A stretch of 64,000 bases of DNA from Rhytidiadelphus loreus (Eukaryota; Streptophyta; Bryopsida; Hypnales; Hylocomiaceae), in assembly GCA_947034895.1 (NCBI GenBank), contig OX344764.1, forward strand, positions 66,569,348 to 66,633,347, given 5' to 3'. Each line of letters opens with the position of its first letter. Positions within the stretch are counted from its first letter, which is position 1. The notes under the pieces were generated by a model, which worked only from the letters and a program-made list of their open reading frames with translations, did no database searches and had not been told where the DNA came from. Below are positions 1-12,700 of this stretch, piece by piece. The position numbers and the translations under genes were made by a program.

Positions 1-1290
1 TTTATATTACTTTCACATTTAATTTATATGACGATAAAGTCATTTTTTTGGTTTTGGTTTACCCACCAATAGCAAGAGTTTTAAGGATGACACACCTCCA
101 TCAATCTAAGTGGTTAAGCTTTAGTTACAAATGCTAGTAGGATTAGCCATTTAAAGTCAAAGGATTCATGTTTTGAGAATGACCATTTGGTTGATCATAT
201 TGTAGAAAATATAATTTAAATAAAATAATCTTTATATCCTTAGATTGAGTGACGAGCATTACCAATGTGGTTAAGCTTTAGTTACAAATGCTAGTAGGAT
301 TAGCCATTTAAAGTCAAAGGATTTATGTTTTGAGAATGACCATTTGGTTGATCATATTGTAGAAAATATAATTTAAATAAAATAATCTTTATATCCTTAG
401 ATTGAGTGACGAGCATTACCAATGTGTTCATTCAAAATGATAAAACTTCACCAAATAAAATCCCTGTGTAAGTTCTTCAAAAGTAACATTAGTTATGTTA
501 AAAGTGCACATAGGCATATGCTCTTTTTAATGATTAAATTTCAATTCATCAAACAATAAGACAAAAATGTCTAAGTCTCTCTAGTAGAGTAGTAGTGCAT
601 GAATCCAAATTATGATACTAAATAACCTAAAAGCAATAATTGTCAAAGTTGAAGGGAATTCAATGTCACTCTTTGAATTTTTCTTGACACTTTTGAAACT
701 TGAATTAATATATGAATAATCTATCTCACAAGCCCATTGCATTACATTGAATTTGGCATTGAATTATATTATTTGAAATTTGAATGTTTATGCATATTAT
801 ATGTTATAGTTGTATACATATATACTTAAAATTAAATGATAGTAAATAATAACAAGAACCACAAAGTATCAATCATTATAATATAACACCATAATAGTAA
901 AATGAAGAATCTTTTAATTTTCTTCCTAAAAAGACATATATAAGGTGTCTATAATAACAAAATTACATGAGAATTTAGGATTTGGAGGTTAAGACGAGCT
1001 AGGGGTAGGTATTTGTGGTTGCCTTAAATGAAAAGTAGCAACAACCATTCAAAAATTGCAAGAACAACTTGGATGAATTCTTAACTTATTTTAATTATAT
1101 TTTAAAACTACCTAATTTTAATATATTGTTTTTTGAATTTCTAAACTATTTTTTGCATGCACTTTAATTAATTATTAGGCAGAAAGCTACCTAAACTACT
1201 AGGAAGCTACAATGTATAATTTTTGAAGGGCTTGAGTTGGCCATCCTCATTAAGTCTTCTATCAATTGTTTTTGTAAGTGGAGAGATTTC
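1..1290. repeat. AT-rich dispersed repeat, copy 1
   Basis: This stretch has no convincing gene. It aligns collinearly, with substitutions and indels, to 8,110-9,740. Shared landmarks are the segment around 30-130, the segment 970-1,080 (9,420-9,520) and the end at about 1,280 (9,720). It contains an internal 157-bp tandem duplication described separately. Confidence 0.8.
111..424. repeat. 157-bp tandem duplication, two units
   Basis: Bases 111-267 and 268-424 are the same 157-bp unit with one difference that I could see (c versus t in the ggatt-atg stretch). The paralogous repeat at 8,330-8,500 has a single unit, so the duplication is local and recent. Confidence 0.95.
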
Positions 1291-1316
1291 TGAAGCAAGA
1301 ATCAATACATTAGGTG

Positions 1317-1545
1317 ATCCCTAAGTGCTCCAGAGTCCACATTCTGGATGATGAACAAGGTGCTTCCACACAGTGTTTTGTGCAAATTCTCATCCATCCA
1401 AAGTATCACTGAATCTTTGAAAAAAACACTTCCTCCTTCACCAATTTGATGAAATTGAGGAAGACCTTATAATTGTACAAAGACAAAGATAAAGGCAAAA
1501 ATGTGCTGAAAGTTTGGCCTTCCAGAAGCGTTAGAAAAACTGAGT
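1317..1545. repeat. Dispersed repeat paired with 13,700-13,945
   Basis: The segment beginning CTAAGTGCTCCAGAG recurs at 13,700, with the same order of blocks up to the stretch ending in the GCGTTA motif. In this copy it follows directly on the AT-rich repeat 1-1,290. In the second copy the two are separated by the mariner-like element at 9,758-13,697. Confidence 0.85.
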
Positions 1546-1559
1546 GACAGCAAAAGAGA

Positions 1560-4000
1560 TAGTCTAGCCGATCGCGAGCAAGAGGCCTCAACGAAACTTA
1601 GAAATCGACAGGATCGACGTTGGGCTTCCTGCCTCCTTTGCGATCATGCGTGAGCTCTTCCCGTTTTTGCAAAAAATTCGTCTCACTTTGGACGACGTCA
1701 ACGAGTACTTCAAATTTTGAAGTCACCGTCTTTTGCGTACCTCGTAATACTCGGTGTAGACCAGAATGCGATACATCGTCGCGTCACCAACATCCGGGAT
1801 GTTTTAGCTAGCTATGCGCGTTGGAAAATGCATTGGGGAGAAGAGTCTACAGTTTTTCTGCCGTTTTAGAATTCCACAACGTGCGATTGCGAGACAAGGC
1901 AGGTGGTAATTAGCAGCAGACAAATCTTCTGGAATATATGCAAGAATTAGCGGTAAACCAGTCGTCACTTCAATACAGAATTGCAAATATATAGAGGGAC
2001 GACTTCTGTTGTTGCCTTTTGACGGTAACGTGATGCAGAATCATCATTCGGTTGATTTTGTACATCCATGGCCATGTCTTCTAACGGAGCTGTCGATAAG
2101 GCGAATCGTGACTTGCACTCTGATTGAGCGTCGCCAAAATTACAGTGCTAGCACCGTCATCCATCTGGGGTCGCAGATAGAAGACAGACAATAATTAGAC
2201 ATAGCTTACTTTCCACCAAATGAAGCAACGTCAGTGCAATTCTGCAGGGCAGGGGTATTGGAATGTTCTGTGAAGCTTTTACCAGACCGGGAATTGTAAT
2301 ACTCCTTAGGTGTCGTCACTGTCGTCCAGGTGCCACACCAGCGCGGTTGCACTTCAAGCGAGCACCAGACCCATACTATTTGGTAGAGAGGTTAGGGAAT
2401 GGAATATATCATATCTTCGTTACACATCCATTCATGGGCAATGATATTACCCGGGTGCAACCGAGAGCGACCTGCTTCTCACTCACCTGATCTGCAGATG
2501 CAAATAGCACCGTATGAGCCCTTTTCCTTTTCCAAACACGCAGGAGGACTTGCTTCAATGCGGTTTCTTCTTTTCATGCCACCATCCACAATGAAAATTG
2601 CCAATGAAGCCACCTGTGGCTGGTGCTTGTATTTTCTTCCTTTGCAATGAAATTCCGTTTCATTTGTTTCAAAAAAGAAAAAGAAAATTGCCAATGAAGT
2701 TTGACTGTGTGTGCAGGCGTGGAGTTCACGTGGGCTCGAATCCTAAAAGCTTTCTGCATCCATAAACTGCTTCCAGGGCTTTGAAAATATCCTTCTTAGA
2801 ACTTTTGTACTTGAGAAGCCCCCTTAACCCTAGAAGGCTCCTGAGTACCTTTCTAGGTCGCGTATCACTATCCTAGGGAGAAGCCATACCCGTTTCAAAG
2901 GAGACGAAGATTCTCGAGAGGACTACAGTGGCAACGATGACCTTCTGATAAGATCCGCGTAAAGGTGTATGCACTTATTCCATTTGCGACCATGCGACAT
3001 TGATGGATTTCAGTTTCCTCTTCAGCAACTGCATGAGTAGGATATTGTTGTTTCATTAAGTCTTCAATCAGATCTGCAATGTCACTGAGCTTTGATTTAT
3101 TTGTTTGAAAATTTCACGACGGAGACCAGGGGTCGGCGAGGGTGAGCGAGATAGATGTCTCGTCTCTGCCACAGTCACGAATCATGCTCCTTCCTTAACG
3201 GTACGGTGGAGTGGAGCCTCAAAATCTAAAGCTTGCAAAGAACAAAGCCACAAGGAACTTTTGAAAATTCCCTCTAGGGAAAATTGACAAACTTCCTCTC
3301 TAAGAAACAACAAGAAGTAAAAGGGAGTTGCTCAACACATGGAGTTCTGCAACATTCCCCTGGAGTCTCAAAGGGAATCAGCGAATCACAAAGGGAAAAC
3401 AATCACTAAACACAAGAGAAAAAAGAGATTTGATGAGGAGGGCAGAGCCTGACAAATACCCTCCTCGAGGACGAGCGGCGAGCTGCCGCTTGCCTCCTGG
3501 GCGGCACCGTCACGCAAGGTCGGGCCTGCAGCAGAACTAAGAGCAGCTTATCAATCTCTCAGCTTTTGTTCGAGTAAACCAAAGCTTTTGTTTGTGCATT
3601 TATATAGATACACTTGGTGATGGCAAACGATATGGATGCAAGAATATAGATATGTGCAAGAATTTTCCCTTTGGTGCTTGACGTATGAGTTTTTTCCACG
3701 TGAAGATATATCACACTGTGTTTTCCCAAGCATTCTCCCTGTGAAGTCATTCGGTTACTAGTTGCTTTTGAAGATGTTTTCCGGAAATGCAAGTCTTCAA
3801 GCAGATCTGCAATGTCAGTGAGCTTTGATTTATTTGTCTGAAAATTTCACGACGGAGACCAGGGGTCGGCGAGGGTGAGCGAGATAGATGTCTCGTCTCT
3901 GCCACAGTCACGAATCATGCTCCTTCCTTAACGGTACGGTGGAGTGGAGTCTCAAAATCTAAAGCTTTCAAGAACACAGCTCCAAAACAAGGCCAGGGTG
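1560..4000. repeat. Mosaic repeat block upstream of secreted-protein gene, copy 1
   Basis: No gene recognised. The block is collinear with 18,985-20,950. It contains several modules that recur elsewhere: one around 1,900-2,185 (also 16,458-16,915, 19,377-19,650 and inverted 38,780-39,060), one around 2,320-2,850 (also 6,740-7,050, 19,770-20,240, 21,580-22,050 and 25,040-25,420), and one beginning CACGACGGAGACCAGGGG at 3,115 and 3,848 (also 20,483, 22,288 and inverted in the right arm and at 38,300-38,410). Small open frames here are not conserved between copies as proteins. Confidence 0.8.
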
Positions 4001-4019
4001 AACTGACCCCCTCGCTCGG

Positions 4020-4400
4020 CCCTGCGGGCAAACCCTGGAATTATTTATTTTTCACACATGAATTTTTTTGTAAAATTTTAATTCATTTTTGCGATCAGAG
4101 ACCCCAAATTAATTTAGAGAGGTTAAGAATATATCCTAGAACGACCCAAAATAGGGGGCTTTTTTTTTACATACACCCCTGGTAAGGCTGAGCGAGGGCA
4201 AACCCTGGAATTTTTTTATTTGCAAGGCTTAATTTTTTTTGAAATTCTGAATTCATATTTGCAATCATATTTGCAATCAGAGGCCCCAAATTACTCTCGG
4301 GAGATGCAAGAATTACCAAAAAATTGGCACAACATAGTTTGTTTGTTTTTTCAAACCAAAGTTGACCGGGGGAATGACGGGGCCAATTCTCCCTGCGCCC
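4020..4400. repeat. Short tandem-like duplication, otherwise nothing recognised
   Basis: The motif GGGCAAACCCTGGAATT occurs at about 4,026 and again at about 4,196, each followed by a T-rich stretch and then by GATCAGAG or AATCAGAG and CCCCAAATTA. This indicates a diverged direct duplication about 170 bp apart. No gene is seen. Confidence 0.6.
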
Positions 4401-5204
4401 AGGATCCAGATTTCAGATGTGGATGAGATTCTGGAATGGAATGCATCATGTATCAAAATCTCTTCTTACCACGCCAAGAGTATTATCACTTGTTCTCAGC
4501 CAATGCATTGATCTGTTTCGATACGAGCTGGTGATGCACGGCCGTACCTCGCATTCCACTGGCCACGACTGCTGCAAGAAATTGTCCGAACCCACCTCCG
4601 AAGCGAAGAGTCAAGGCAGCCCAAGGTCCACGTGGCATACAATAAAACAAAACATTAAAAGCATTCAGCGACATGGAAAACCTCACTAAGCTCTAGAAAA
4701 AGAAACGCCATCATCGAAACTCTTCGTATCTTCAGAGTGAAAATTTGCACAATGTGCTCAAAACGAACTGTGGTCGCCGTCACCACCCTACACAAGTCAC
4801 GGAGGTCACACGACAGAAACCATTCGAGAAACGAGATTTCCGTTCTAAGAATGGCAATGGCTTTCGGCGAGACCAGAGAGTACAACACCTCATCAGTCGT
4901 AAGACGCTTAATTTAGGAGACAACACGAACCACTTTACAAAGCGTTCACAACTTCACATCCAGAGCTCTTTCGGCGGAATACACATCGTTCTCGAATTTG
5001 CGGCGCCTAAAGTTAAGGACTTCCGACAGCGCGGAGTCCTTCCGTCATCGTTAGAACGGACTGATTTCGAATAATGCCGAAATCAGCACGAATCAACGGA
5101 TTAACAGATCCAAAAACAAGCTTGATGGTCGAAGACCTCTGCCGAGGCATTCACTTGACCCTTGAATTTCGCAACAACAAGCTCGACGCAGTCGACCCCT
5201 ACAG

Positions 5205-5212
5205 GTTAAAAG
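5205..5212 (+). promoter_or_regulatory. Weak TATA-like box of secreted-protein gene, copy 1
   Basis: GTTAAAAG lies at the position equivalent to CATAAAAG in copy 2 (23,326) and is followed by the same AGCCAGGCCAGCATTCGCCA sequence. It is about 220 bp upstream of the ATG. The change from TA to TT would weaken it as a TATA box. Inferred from sequence only. Confidence 0.4.
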
Positions 5213-5434
5213 CCAGGCCAGCATTCGCCATTACTTGCACTCAAGCCCTTCCCCCGGCTGCCATCGCCTCTTCACGCTTCCAGCCCAACAGGTGCTCATC
5301 ACATTGTTGGCGATTCGACTGGCAATTGCTCTCCGGAAGTATATTGCATTGCAAATTAACGGATTTCCTGGTTCCGCACCATCCCGATCCCGTCCGTTCA
5401 AGCGGCATCCATCCTCCGCCCCACTTCGATCTCC

Positions 5435-5800
5435 ATGGCGAGTTGCGGACCCTCTGCACCCCGACACGACGCGGCCCTGGTGACCCTGGCTGTACTGGTG
5501 GCCATGGCCCTGCTCGTCGCAGGCGCGGACGCAGGCCGGTGGAGCCACAAGCACCATCACCACCACCGCGGCCACCCCAGCCCGCCCGCGCCGCCCGGCT
5601 TCGACCGGCCCTCGGCCGCTCCGTCTCCACCTTTCCTCGGCGACGGACCCGTGGCGTCCCCGTTCACGCAAAGGTGGTTGCATTATGGCTCCGACGAGCC
5701 TGTTGCGGATTCCGCTCCGTCGGTGGCCCCGGCGGACTCGCCCCTGCCGTACGACGGGTCGCCTAAGGCCCCGCCTTCTCAGGAGTCCGGGTTTTACTAA
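5435..5800 (+). CDS. Small secreted Pro/His-rich protein, copy 1 (121 aa)
   Basis: A single-exon frame of 121 codons starting at ATG in the context CTCCATGGCG. Residues about 10-34 form a strongly hydrophobic segment ending GADAG, a typical signal peptide with probable cleavage near residue 33. The mature part begins GRWSHKHHHHHRG, a five-His run, then becomes rich in Pro, Ser and Asp and ends QESGFY. The frame is intact in two other genomic copies (23,548-23,913 and its inverted twin). It differs from those at 14 of 121 residues with no length change, which supports a real gene. I do not recognise the family. It could be an apoplastic metal-binding or structural Pro-rich protein, or a precursor of a secreted peptide; neither is demonstrated. 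The longer overlapping frame at 5,074-5,766 is judged a shadow. Confidence 0.65.
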   Translation: MASCGPSAPRHDAALVTLAVLVAMALLVAGADAGRWSHKHHHHHRGHPSPPAPPGFDRPSAAPSPPFLGDGPVASPFTQRWLHYGSDEPVADSAPSVAPADSPLPYDGSPKAPPSQESGFY

Positions 5801-7120
5801 GGGATCGCGGTGACTCCGCGCACCTGCGACAGGGCTCCCGCATGCCTGTTCCCGACGTGCAGTGTATACATAATTTACATATAGCTAGCTCGCGTGCGTG
5901 TGGTATATACAGTATGTCCTTGCTCGGGGCATCAATCCGAATCCTCGGTTCGCCCGGCTTTGATCGATCTCCCACGAACTGATTAGGCTGTGCAGTGAGT
6001 GCAGTGGTGGAGACGACTTGAGTCCAGAGGCGGGAGCTAGGGCCTTTCAATTTTGCTACTTAGGATATGATCTTTGATTATGAGCTGGCCGGCCTTGCCT
6101 GTCTCGGAAGCTGAGGGAAGGCCAGCGCTTCGGATAGGCTGCAGAGTGCTATACTGATCCCGAAGTGAAGGGAGGTCGTGATAGAGCTTAATTAGTTACG
6201 ATACAGGAGTTCGATAGTTTGAATGTTAGTAGGAGCCCCAGCCAGACATACTGGCTTTGGGCCGGATGACTTATATCTAAATATACTTTAACATGCATGA
6301 ACCCGTGCAATCCATGTGGTTTTGTGCTGTTTTTGTTAATCACAATTGGCTTGGAATGGTACAATACATAGTTGAATGATGCATCTGCTTTAGCTGGTAT
6401 GAACGTTGGGGTCTTAATTAATATGTTATCAAAGGTGCTGTCGATCGATATGAAACTTTCTGTGAGATGGCTGTGTGATATATCGAGGATGAATGGATAT
6501 GATAATTGGAATGGAATAGGCTGCACATATCAGATTAACGTGAAGAGCCTCATGCATGCACCTGCCTGGCGTCCGTCCATGCTCCATGCCAGCGGACCTT
6601 GTACGTCTCGGTACTATATCATGATGTCCAGAGTGTTAATTGTCGCTCGTATCGATGTCCTGAAACGATCGACGGGGGCATGCACTAGCTTGACTGGGAG
6701 GAAACGTTCATGAGCTGCCTGCCCCGACAGCACTTCTGTGTGAGTGTCGCGGCTCTCGTCCCCGGGGGTGCGCCACCAGACCCATACTGTTTGGTGTCGA
6801 GGTTTGGGCACGGGCTATATGATGTCGATGTAACTCTCTCCTCCGTGGGCTGTGATATCAACTGGGTGCGTCCGAGAGCAGACCTGCTTCTCACTCATCT
6901 GACCTTCAGATGCAATCAGCACTCCATGAGCCCTTTTGCTTGATGGAATGTGTACGCGGCCATGGAGTTCACAAGGAGGCGCCCCAACCCTAAAAGACAT
7001 AATGGTGGGCAGGGCTCTGAAAATATCCCGCGAAGAACTTTTGTTCGTGAGAACCCTAGAACGCTGACACTGACGCCAAACGTCCGATTGATGACAAGGA
7101 ATGTTTGAGTGTAGGACGAA
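5801..7120. other. 3' flank of secreted-protein gene, copy 1
   Basis: No further gene recognised. Bases 5,801-6,700 match 23,914-24,960 and presumably include the 3' untranslated region. The stretch 6,740-7,050 is one member of the module also found at 2,320, 19,770, 21,580 and 25,040, with the conserved block GAGCAGACCTGCTTCTCACT. Confidence 0.6.
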
Positions 7121-7124
7121 AGTG

Positions 7125-7260
7125 CAACTATTCATCCTTGGAATTGGGTTTGGAAAGGAAAGATCTCCTACAGTACTTCGACTTCCAATAGGTGCTTTTG
7201 CTATTTCCTTTACCAGTGATTCACACAGTAATACAAAAGGATGATTTTGAGCATCACCCT
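7125..7260. repeat. Roughly 130-bp dispersed repeat, member 1 of 4
   Basis: The sequence around CTACAGTACTTCGACTTCCA and TTCACACAGTAATACAAAAG recurs at 18,820-18,960 in the same orientation. Diverged copies lie inverted at about 26,910-27,005 and 47,262-47,400. No coding frame is shared by all copies. Confidence 0.75.
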
Positions 7261-7415
7261 ATCGATGTTCAAGGGTTAACCATGCTCATCTTGCTCTAAT
7301 TGTATGAATTGTAAATATTTTCACAATGAACTAACAAAATTCAATGAATAGCTAGTTTCTCTTACAAAGAAGAGAGATTAGAACAATACCTAATTGTTTA
7401 CTACCTCTAGTTCTA

Positions 7416-7548
7416 CTAGAAAATTCAGTTCTTTTGTTGATTTGGTCATGTTAATTTGGTTCACTTTTTTGTAGATTTTTGTTCAAATCAATAGAAAAGT
7501 GAACCAAATCAATGTAACCAAATCAACAAAAAAAATTGAATTTTCTAG
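7416..7548. repeat. 133-bp foldback (near-complete inverted repeat)
   Basis: The arms 7,416-7,475 and 7,490-7,548 are reverse complements with scattered mismatches and a loop of about 15 nt. The ends are CTAGAAAATTC and GAATTTTCTAG. It could be a small foldback transposon or a hairpin RNA precursor. Confidence 0.85.
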
Positions 7549-7549
7549 G

Positions 7550-8110
7550 AAGATTGCACGCAGTGTAGCAATGTGATTGATTATGTAGAAATAACAACAA
7601 ATAATGCTAGAATTGCAACTTGAAGGCGTTGTAGAAACTAAATCTTGGGTAGTTCAAACAAATTGTGATATGGGAAAGAATGTCCGACAAACTAGGACAT
7701 AGACTAAGGATGAAAGTTGTGGAAAAGGGATGAGAAATCATAATGGCACATTACTACTGTTAATAATGAGGAGGTTTAGATGCTACTAAAAAACGCAAAA
7801 GTCCACTAAAGCGGTTACGCTCTATGAGCGTCCACCTCCTTAAATGTACATTGCTTGTACATTTTTCTTTTTATATTGTTTTAGTACTGTACAAATAAGA
7901 TATATTTCAGGAGGTTTAAGCAACTATTGCATTTCAACTTCAAAAATTCATAACTAATTTTTATAAACTCCAAAAAATATGAAACTTAGATTAGAGGCCA
8001 ATTCCATTTGTCTTTCAAGGTAAATTTATTGAAAAATATTTTAGTTTAACCTCCCCAAATTAATTTTCAGCTCTTAAATGGGTGCTTTATAGACCTCTTA
8101 CCTTATCATT
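7550..8110. repeat. AT-rich stretch with dispersed repeat paired to 60,560-60,770
   Basis: No gene is seen. Bases about 7,835-8,090 match the reverse complement of 60,560-60,770; shared blocks include ATTTCAACTTCAAAAA, CCAATTCCATT and CAAATTAATTTTCAGCTC. The rest shows nothing I can name. Confidence 0.65.
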
Positions 8111-9755
8111 CTTTAGGCTTAGTGGTTGGTCCATACAATTTTTACAACTTTTACAACTTTTACATTAATTTGTATGATGATAAAGTCATTTTTCTAGTTT
8201 TAGTTTTGGTTTCATTCCTTTCTTTTTTTTCTTTTTATGGCATTTACTATAGTGACCTTGTCTCGTCTTTTTTTCTTAGAGTGACAACTTTCAATGATGA
8301 GAGTTTTGAGGATGACATCCTTCCATCAATCCAAATAATTAAGCTTTGGTTACAATGAAGGTTACAAATACTAGTAGGATTAGCCATTTAAGGTCAAAGG
8401 TTTAATGGTTTGAGAATGACCATCCGATTGATCATATCATAGAAAATATAATTTCAATGAAACAATGTTTATATCCTTAGATTGAGAACAACACCATTTC
8501 TAAAGTACATTGTCTTTGATCATGCATGGTGTATATACTATAATTAATTAGAAATTGAGTATAATATCAATGAATCAATTTTGATTCATGGTTTCACTTC
8601 CACATTTTCTTCAGTTTCAGTTTTTCTAAAACCTTCTATCTAATACCACAAACAATTCTTGAACTTCAATCTTTAGGTGTAAGAACCCCTTTATTTTTCA
8701 TGAATTGAAACTTCTTTCATTGTTGAAAATCATAAATTCAAGCTTTTCCATGAATCATGGATCACAAAACTTCTAATACAAGGTTAGTATTGAAGTCCCT
8801 TCCTTGCCTCTCTATTTAGGAATATTATGAAACAACTAGTTCATGGAATCCAAAGTTACTAAATTGCCATCATGTAGCACATTGTTTATTGATTTTTGAA
8901 TTATGGATTGAAACTCAAAATTTGGTGTACAATTTCATGATATTTTATACTACAATATGCATCAATATAATTTTTACACATATACACAAAAAAATTCAAT
9001 TTTTGGGAAGCCTATTTTATATCTAATATGAATTTTAATGTCTAACTTATTTTAATTAGAAATGCCTAACTTATTTGAGAATTCATGATAATTGACAAAC
9101 AAATTTGAAAATTTTATGACTTATAGACGATACCAAATCCTTTTAGTTGCTTGGCCAAAAAATAAATAATAAAAAGCTATCTAAATTTTTGGAAATTTAT
9201 TGATCTATTTTACCATATATAGAAATATAAAGATTGGCTAACTTTCATAGAAATTCAACTCACTCCGCACAATTTTGCATCTCTTCTTTGTCATTAACTA
9301 TATACATAAATTACAAATTTGTTTGCCTTGCTATATTGACCATTTTAAAGCACAGTCTCTCACAAATAAAAACATATCTCTCATACACAACAAACCACAA
9401 AACCTTAGAGAGTCTAGTATTTGGAGGTTAAGACAAGGGGTTAGGTAAATACGATTATCTTAGATGGAACTAGCAATGTACAACCATCCAAAATTGTAAG
9501 AATAACTTGGACAAATGTCTAACTTATTTTAATTATATTTTTGAACTATCTTATTTTAATACATTATTTTTTAGATTGCCTAACTATTTTTTGCACTTTA
9601 ATTAATTATTAAACAAAAATTGATGCCTAAATTGCTAGGAAGCTACAATATATAATTCTTGCAAGGGCCCGACTGGGCCATCCTCATTAGTTTTTTGTCA
9701 ATTGTTTTTGGAATTGAAGAAAGAATTGTGAAGTAAAGATCTATAGATTAGTTGA
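8110..9755. repeat. AT-rich dispersed repeat, copy 2
   Basis: Diverged copy of 1-1,290 with the same order of blocks and a single copy of the 157-bp unit. It is interrupted at its downstream end by the mariner-like element that begins at 9,758. Short open frames inside it are not conserved in copy 1 and are not called. Confidence 0.8.
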
Positions 9756-9757
9756 TA

Positions 9758-12700
9758 CTATTTATGTCTCAAAATAAATCCCTAGTTTTCTATATTTTCT
9801 TGTTTCAAATTAAATTTAATGTTTCAATGGTTTAAGGAAATGAAATGGTGGGTGCACTTAATGGTATCATTGGAGCATTGCAAAGTGACTAGTAGTTTTC
9901 CTTGACGTTGTATCTTCTCCTTGCCCATGTGCACTTATTGATAGTGATTGCCACTGTCTAATAGTATGACATAGACCATGCATTGCTACTAAGGGAGGAA
10001 AATGTTGTTCAACTTGTTTTTGTCCAAGTTCTAGAAAGCTTTTTTTGTGGCATAAATTAGAGAGTCAATGTCCTTCTATGGGAGTTGATGTTGTAGTAAT
10101 TGAATAGCACAAAAGAAGCTCAAATAGAAGTGCTAGTCAACTTCATATCAAATCCATCTTGCTTCAAGGTGGCCACTAGATCAAGTTCATTGCTGATGAG
10201 ATGAGGCTTGTGTGTTGTCCTATTGTGCACAATAATGTTGTTGCCAATTGTGGTCTTATTGATCCATGCATGCGGACATTTCCTTTAGATCATAGAAATG
10301 ACCTTGTCAATCAATATTAACTTCATCACCTCCTTTGTAATACTTTCCATTGATTGTGTGATTTGGTTTGAAGCCATGTGCGGTTCTTGCTTGCAGGCTT
10401 GCTTGTCCTTTGAGCTACCTCTTGAAACATGAAAGGAAATATTTTGATTTTTCCATCAAATTTTTGGTTCTTGAATGTATTCCATCAAGGGCAAGCCCAT
10501 GTAGTGAGGAATATGATTTTTGGAATGAAATGCTTGTTCTTCACAATTCTTAACGGTGGCTCTTCATCTAGCACCAAGTAGAAGGTGGCCCTCATCTTGG
10601 TGAGATAGAACTACTTCTAGTCAATGTAGATTAGGTTCATCATGTCTTAGAACTATAGTGGATAGGATGGATCCAACATTGACAAATATAATTGAACATG
10701 AGTGATCTTGTTCTACTTAGGGCTCTTCCAACTAGCACATGAGGTGGTTTAGGATTCTTCACTTAGACAAGAAGTGCCTCATACATTGCTCAATATTATT
10801 CATTGATCAATGAGATTGGGTTTTGTCTTTGAAGAGTCAATAGGGATCATTGCAAAAAACACTTTTTTTTTGGTCCCCTTGGCCTTGGGTAGGTGGGTTT
10901 TTGCTCATAGGATGAATGCAAGAAACACCGGTACTATTTTGCATCACAATTGGAATGACAGAGATGCCATTCGCCATATCTTTTGGGAAATGAAGTCCAT
11001 GTACTTGAAATTTTTATTGGAGATGGCTAACTTGGAAGTCTCAAGTTTCTTATTATTGAGAAATTTTGGAAAAAAAATCCTTTAATTAAATTGTAATTTA
11101 TCTAATTTGTCACACTTTGCATTTTAGGGTTTTTTAGTACTGTGGAGTATTCAAAAATGATGATGTACGTCTAGGATTGTTGTGGGCTATTGCCACAATA
11201 GAAGGGCATGTGCCCACCAAAGGACATTAAAAAAAACACAATTCTTTGTCCTCAACATGCATGCAAATAGGGGTCCCTTGCCCATAGCGCTCCAAACATT
11301 TATGATGGTTTCAACTTTTAGTTTTTGGTGAAATGAAATCACTATCAAGTCTTTACAAATGGCCAATTTTTAAGGTTTTTTTATTCATGATTTTCTAATT
11401 ATTATTAATTTATACTTAATTTAATCTACTTTCTGTGACAAATTGTCATTTTTTTTAAGTAGTACTGTTTCAGTATTATAAAGTACTCAAAAATACTGTT
11501 GGCCATTGATTTTTCGGATCAATGGTTGAGATTGCTCCGTTTTGTAGTACTAGCAGTACTTATAGTACTGCGCAGAAAAAACTCAGTTTTGGCAGAACGC
11601 TCCCTAAATCGTTCGGTGTTTCTTGCATCTACCCCATAACTTTTGCATCGTATGTCCGTTTTCTATGAAATTTGAAATAAAGGTACATGTGGTAGTTTTA
11701 GACATTGAATTATTATTTTTTCAATTTTTTCCAATTAAATTCCAATTTTTAAAGTGACCCTAATTGGATATCTACCTTAGCTAGGGAGGTAGTACTGTTT
11801 CCAACCCAAAAATGTGAATTTGAAGGTCAAAACTGGAATACAATGACTTCTACTAAATTTACACAAGCCTACTAAGAGATTTTCTAAAAATAATAAAATG
11901 ATCATTTCTTACATGTGCTCAAAGTGCACTAACTTTGTGCATGTGCAAATTGAATACAATTTTTTTCCAAAGTATTTGTTTTCTTGAAAACCCTAAAAAT
12001 CAAATTCCAAAGTATTTATTTTCTTGCATTTTCCATCGCTTTCTGTTTGTGCATAACTTTTAAAGATTAATTTTTCTAAGCCTAAATTTTCACACTAACT
12101 ATTTTGAATGCTTCACAAATTATCCATATTTTATTTCATTTAAAAAAAAAAATTCCACAAGTCACAATACTCCGATACTCCGGCATTTGTTTCTTTGCAA
12201 CTCCCCGTAGTAGAATTACGAACGCTGTAGACAACATTGGAGATGTCACGGAAGATACCTTCTTCACTGGCTGCAGAACATCGACCTTCCATTGTCGAAT
12301 CTGATTCTCTCAAGTTGATGGAACCTGAACCGCCAGATTGACAGAACTTGAATCACCGGACTTATGGCACTTAAATTGCAAGAGTCGGTTGCACTTAATC
12401 CCACAGTCTGGTTGAACTTAATCCCAAACTCTAATCGCAGTTTCTTTACAGGACCTAATCGAAAACCATTCTTGCGGGCTGATCAATCTAAGTTGAGATC
12501 TCATGCTGTAATCACACTGAGTTATAAATCAATCATGCGAGCTAACAATGGCATTATAAACTTATGACTTTAGTTCGTTCAACTAGGCCCTCCAAACGGC
12601 TTCATTTGATTGATTCAGGAGCTGTTTCTTCCAGTAATATTATGAACAGGATCCTGAAAAAAGAACACTAGATGCAGGCCGAAAATTAAACACTCTTAAA

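Larger units (their letters stand above)
4400..7050 (+). repeat. Segmental duplication carrying the secreted-protein gene, copy 1
   Basis: This stretch is collinear with 22,480-25,400 (and with the inverted copy 33,340-36,280) over upstream, coding and downstream sequence. The unit is bounded by a common direct repeat on both sides: the module at 2,320-2,850 upstream recurs at 6,740-7,050 downstream in the same orientation. Copies 1 and 2 are diverged by substitutions and small indels outside the gene, while the coding frame has no indel. Confidence 0.85.

Noticed and set aside
2720..2760. tRNA-derived SINE suggested by GGGCTCGAACCCTAAAAG (also at about 20,105, 21,910 and 25,340)
   Set aside because: Resembles a polymerase III B box, but I found no A box at the right distance and no defined tail or target duplication.
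5074..5766. 230-codon frame overlapping the secreted-protein gene
   Set aside because: Arises from GC-rich composition. It lacks a signal peptide and recognisable domain and is not conserved in the arm copies, whereas the 121-codon frame is.
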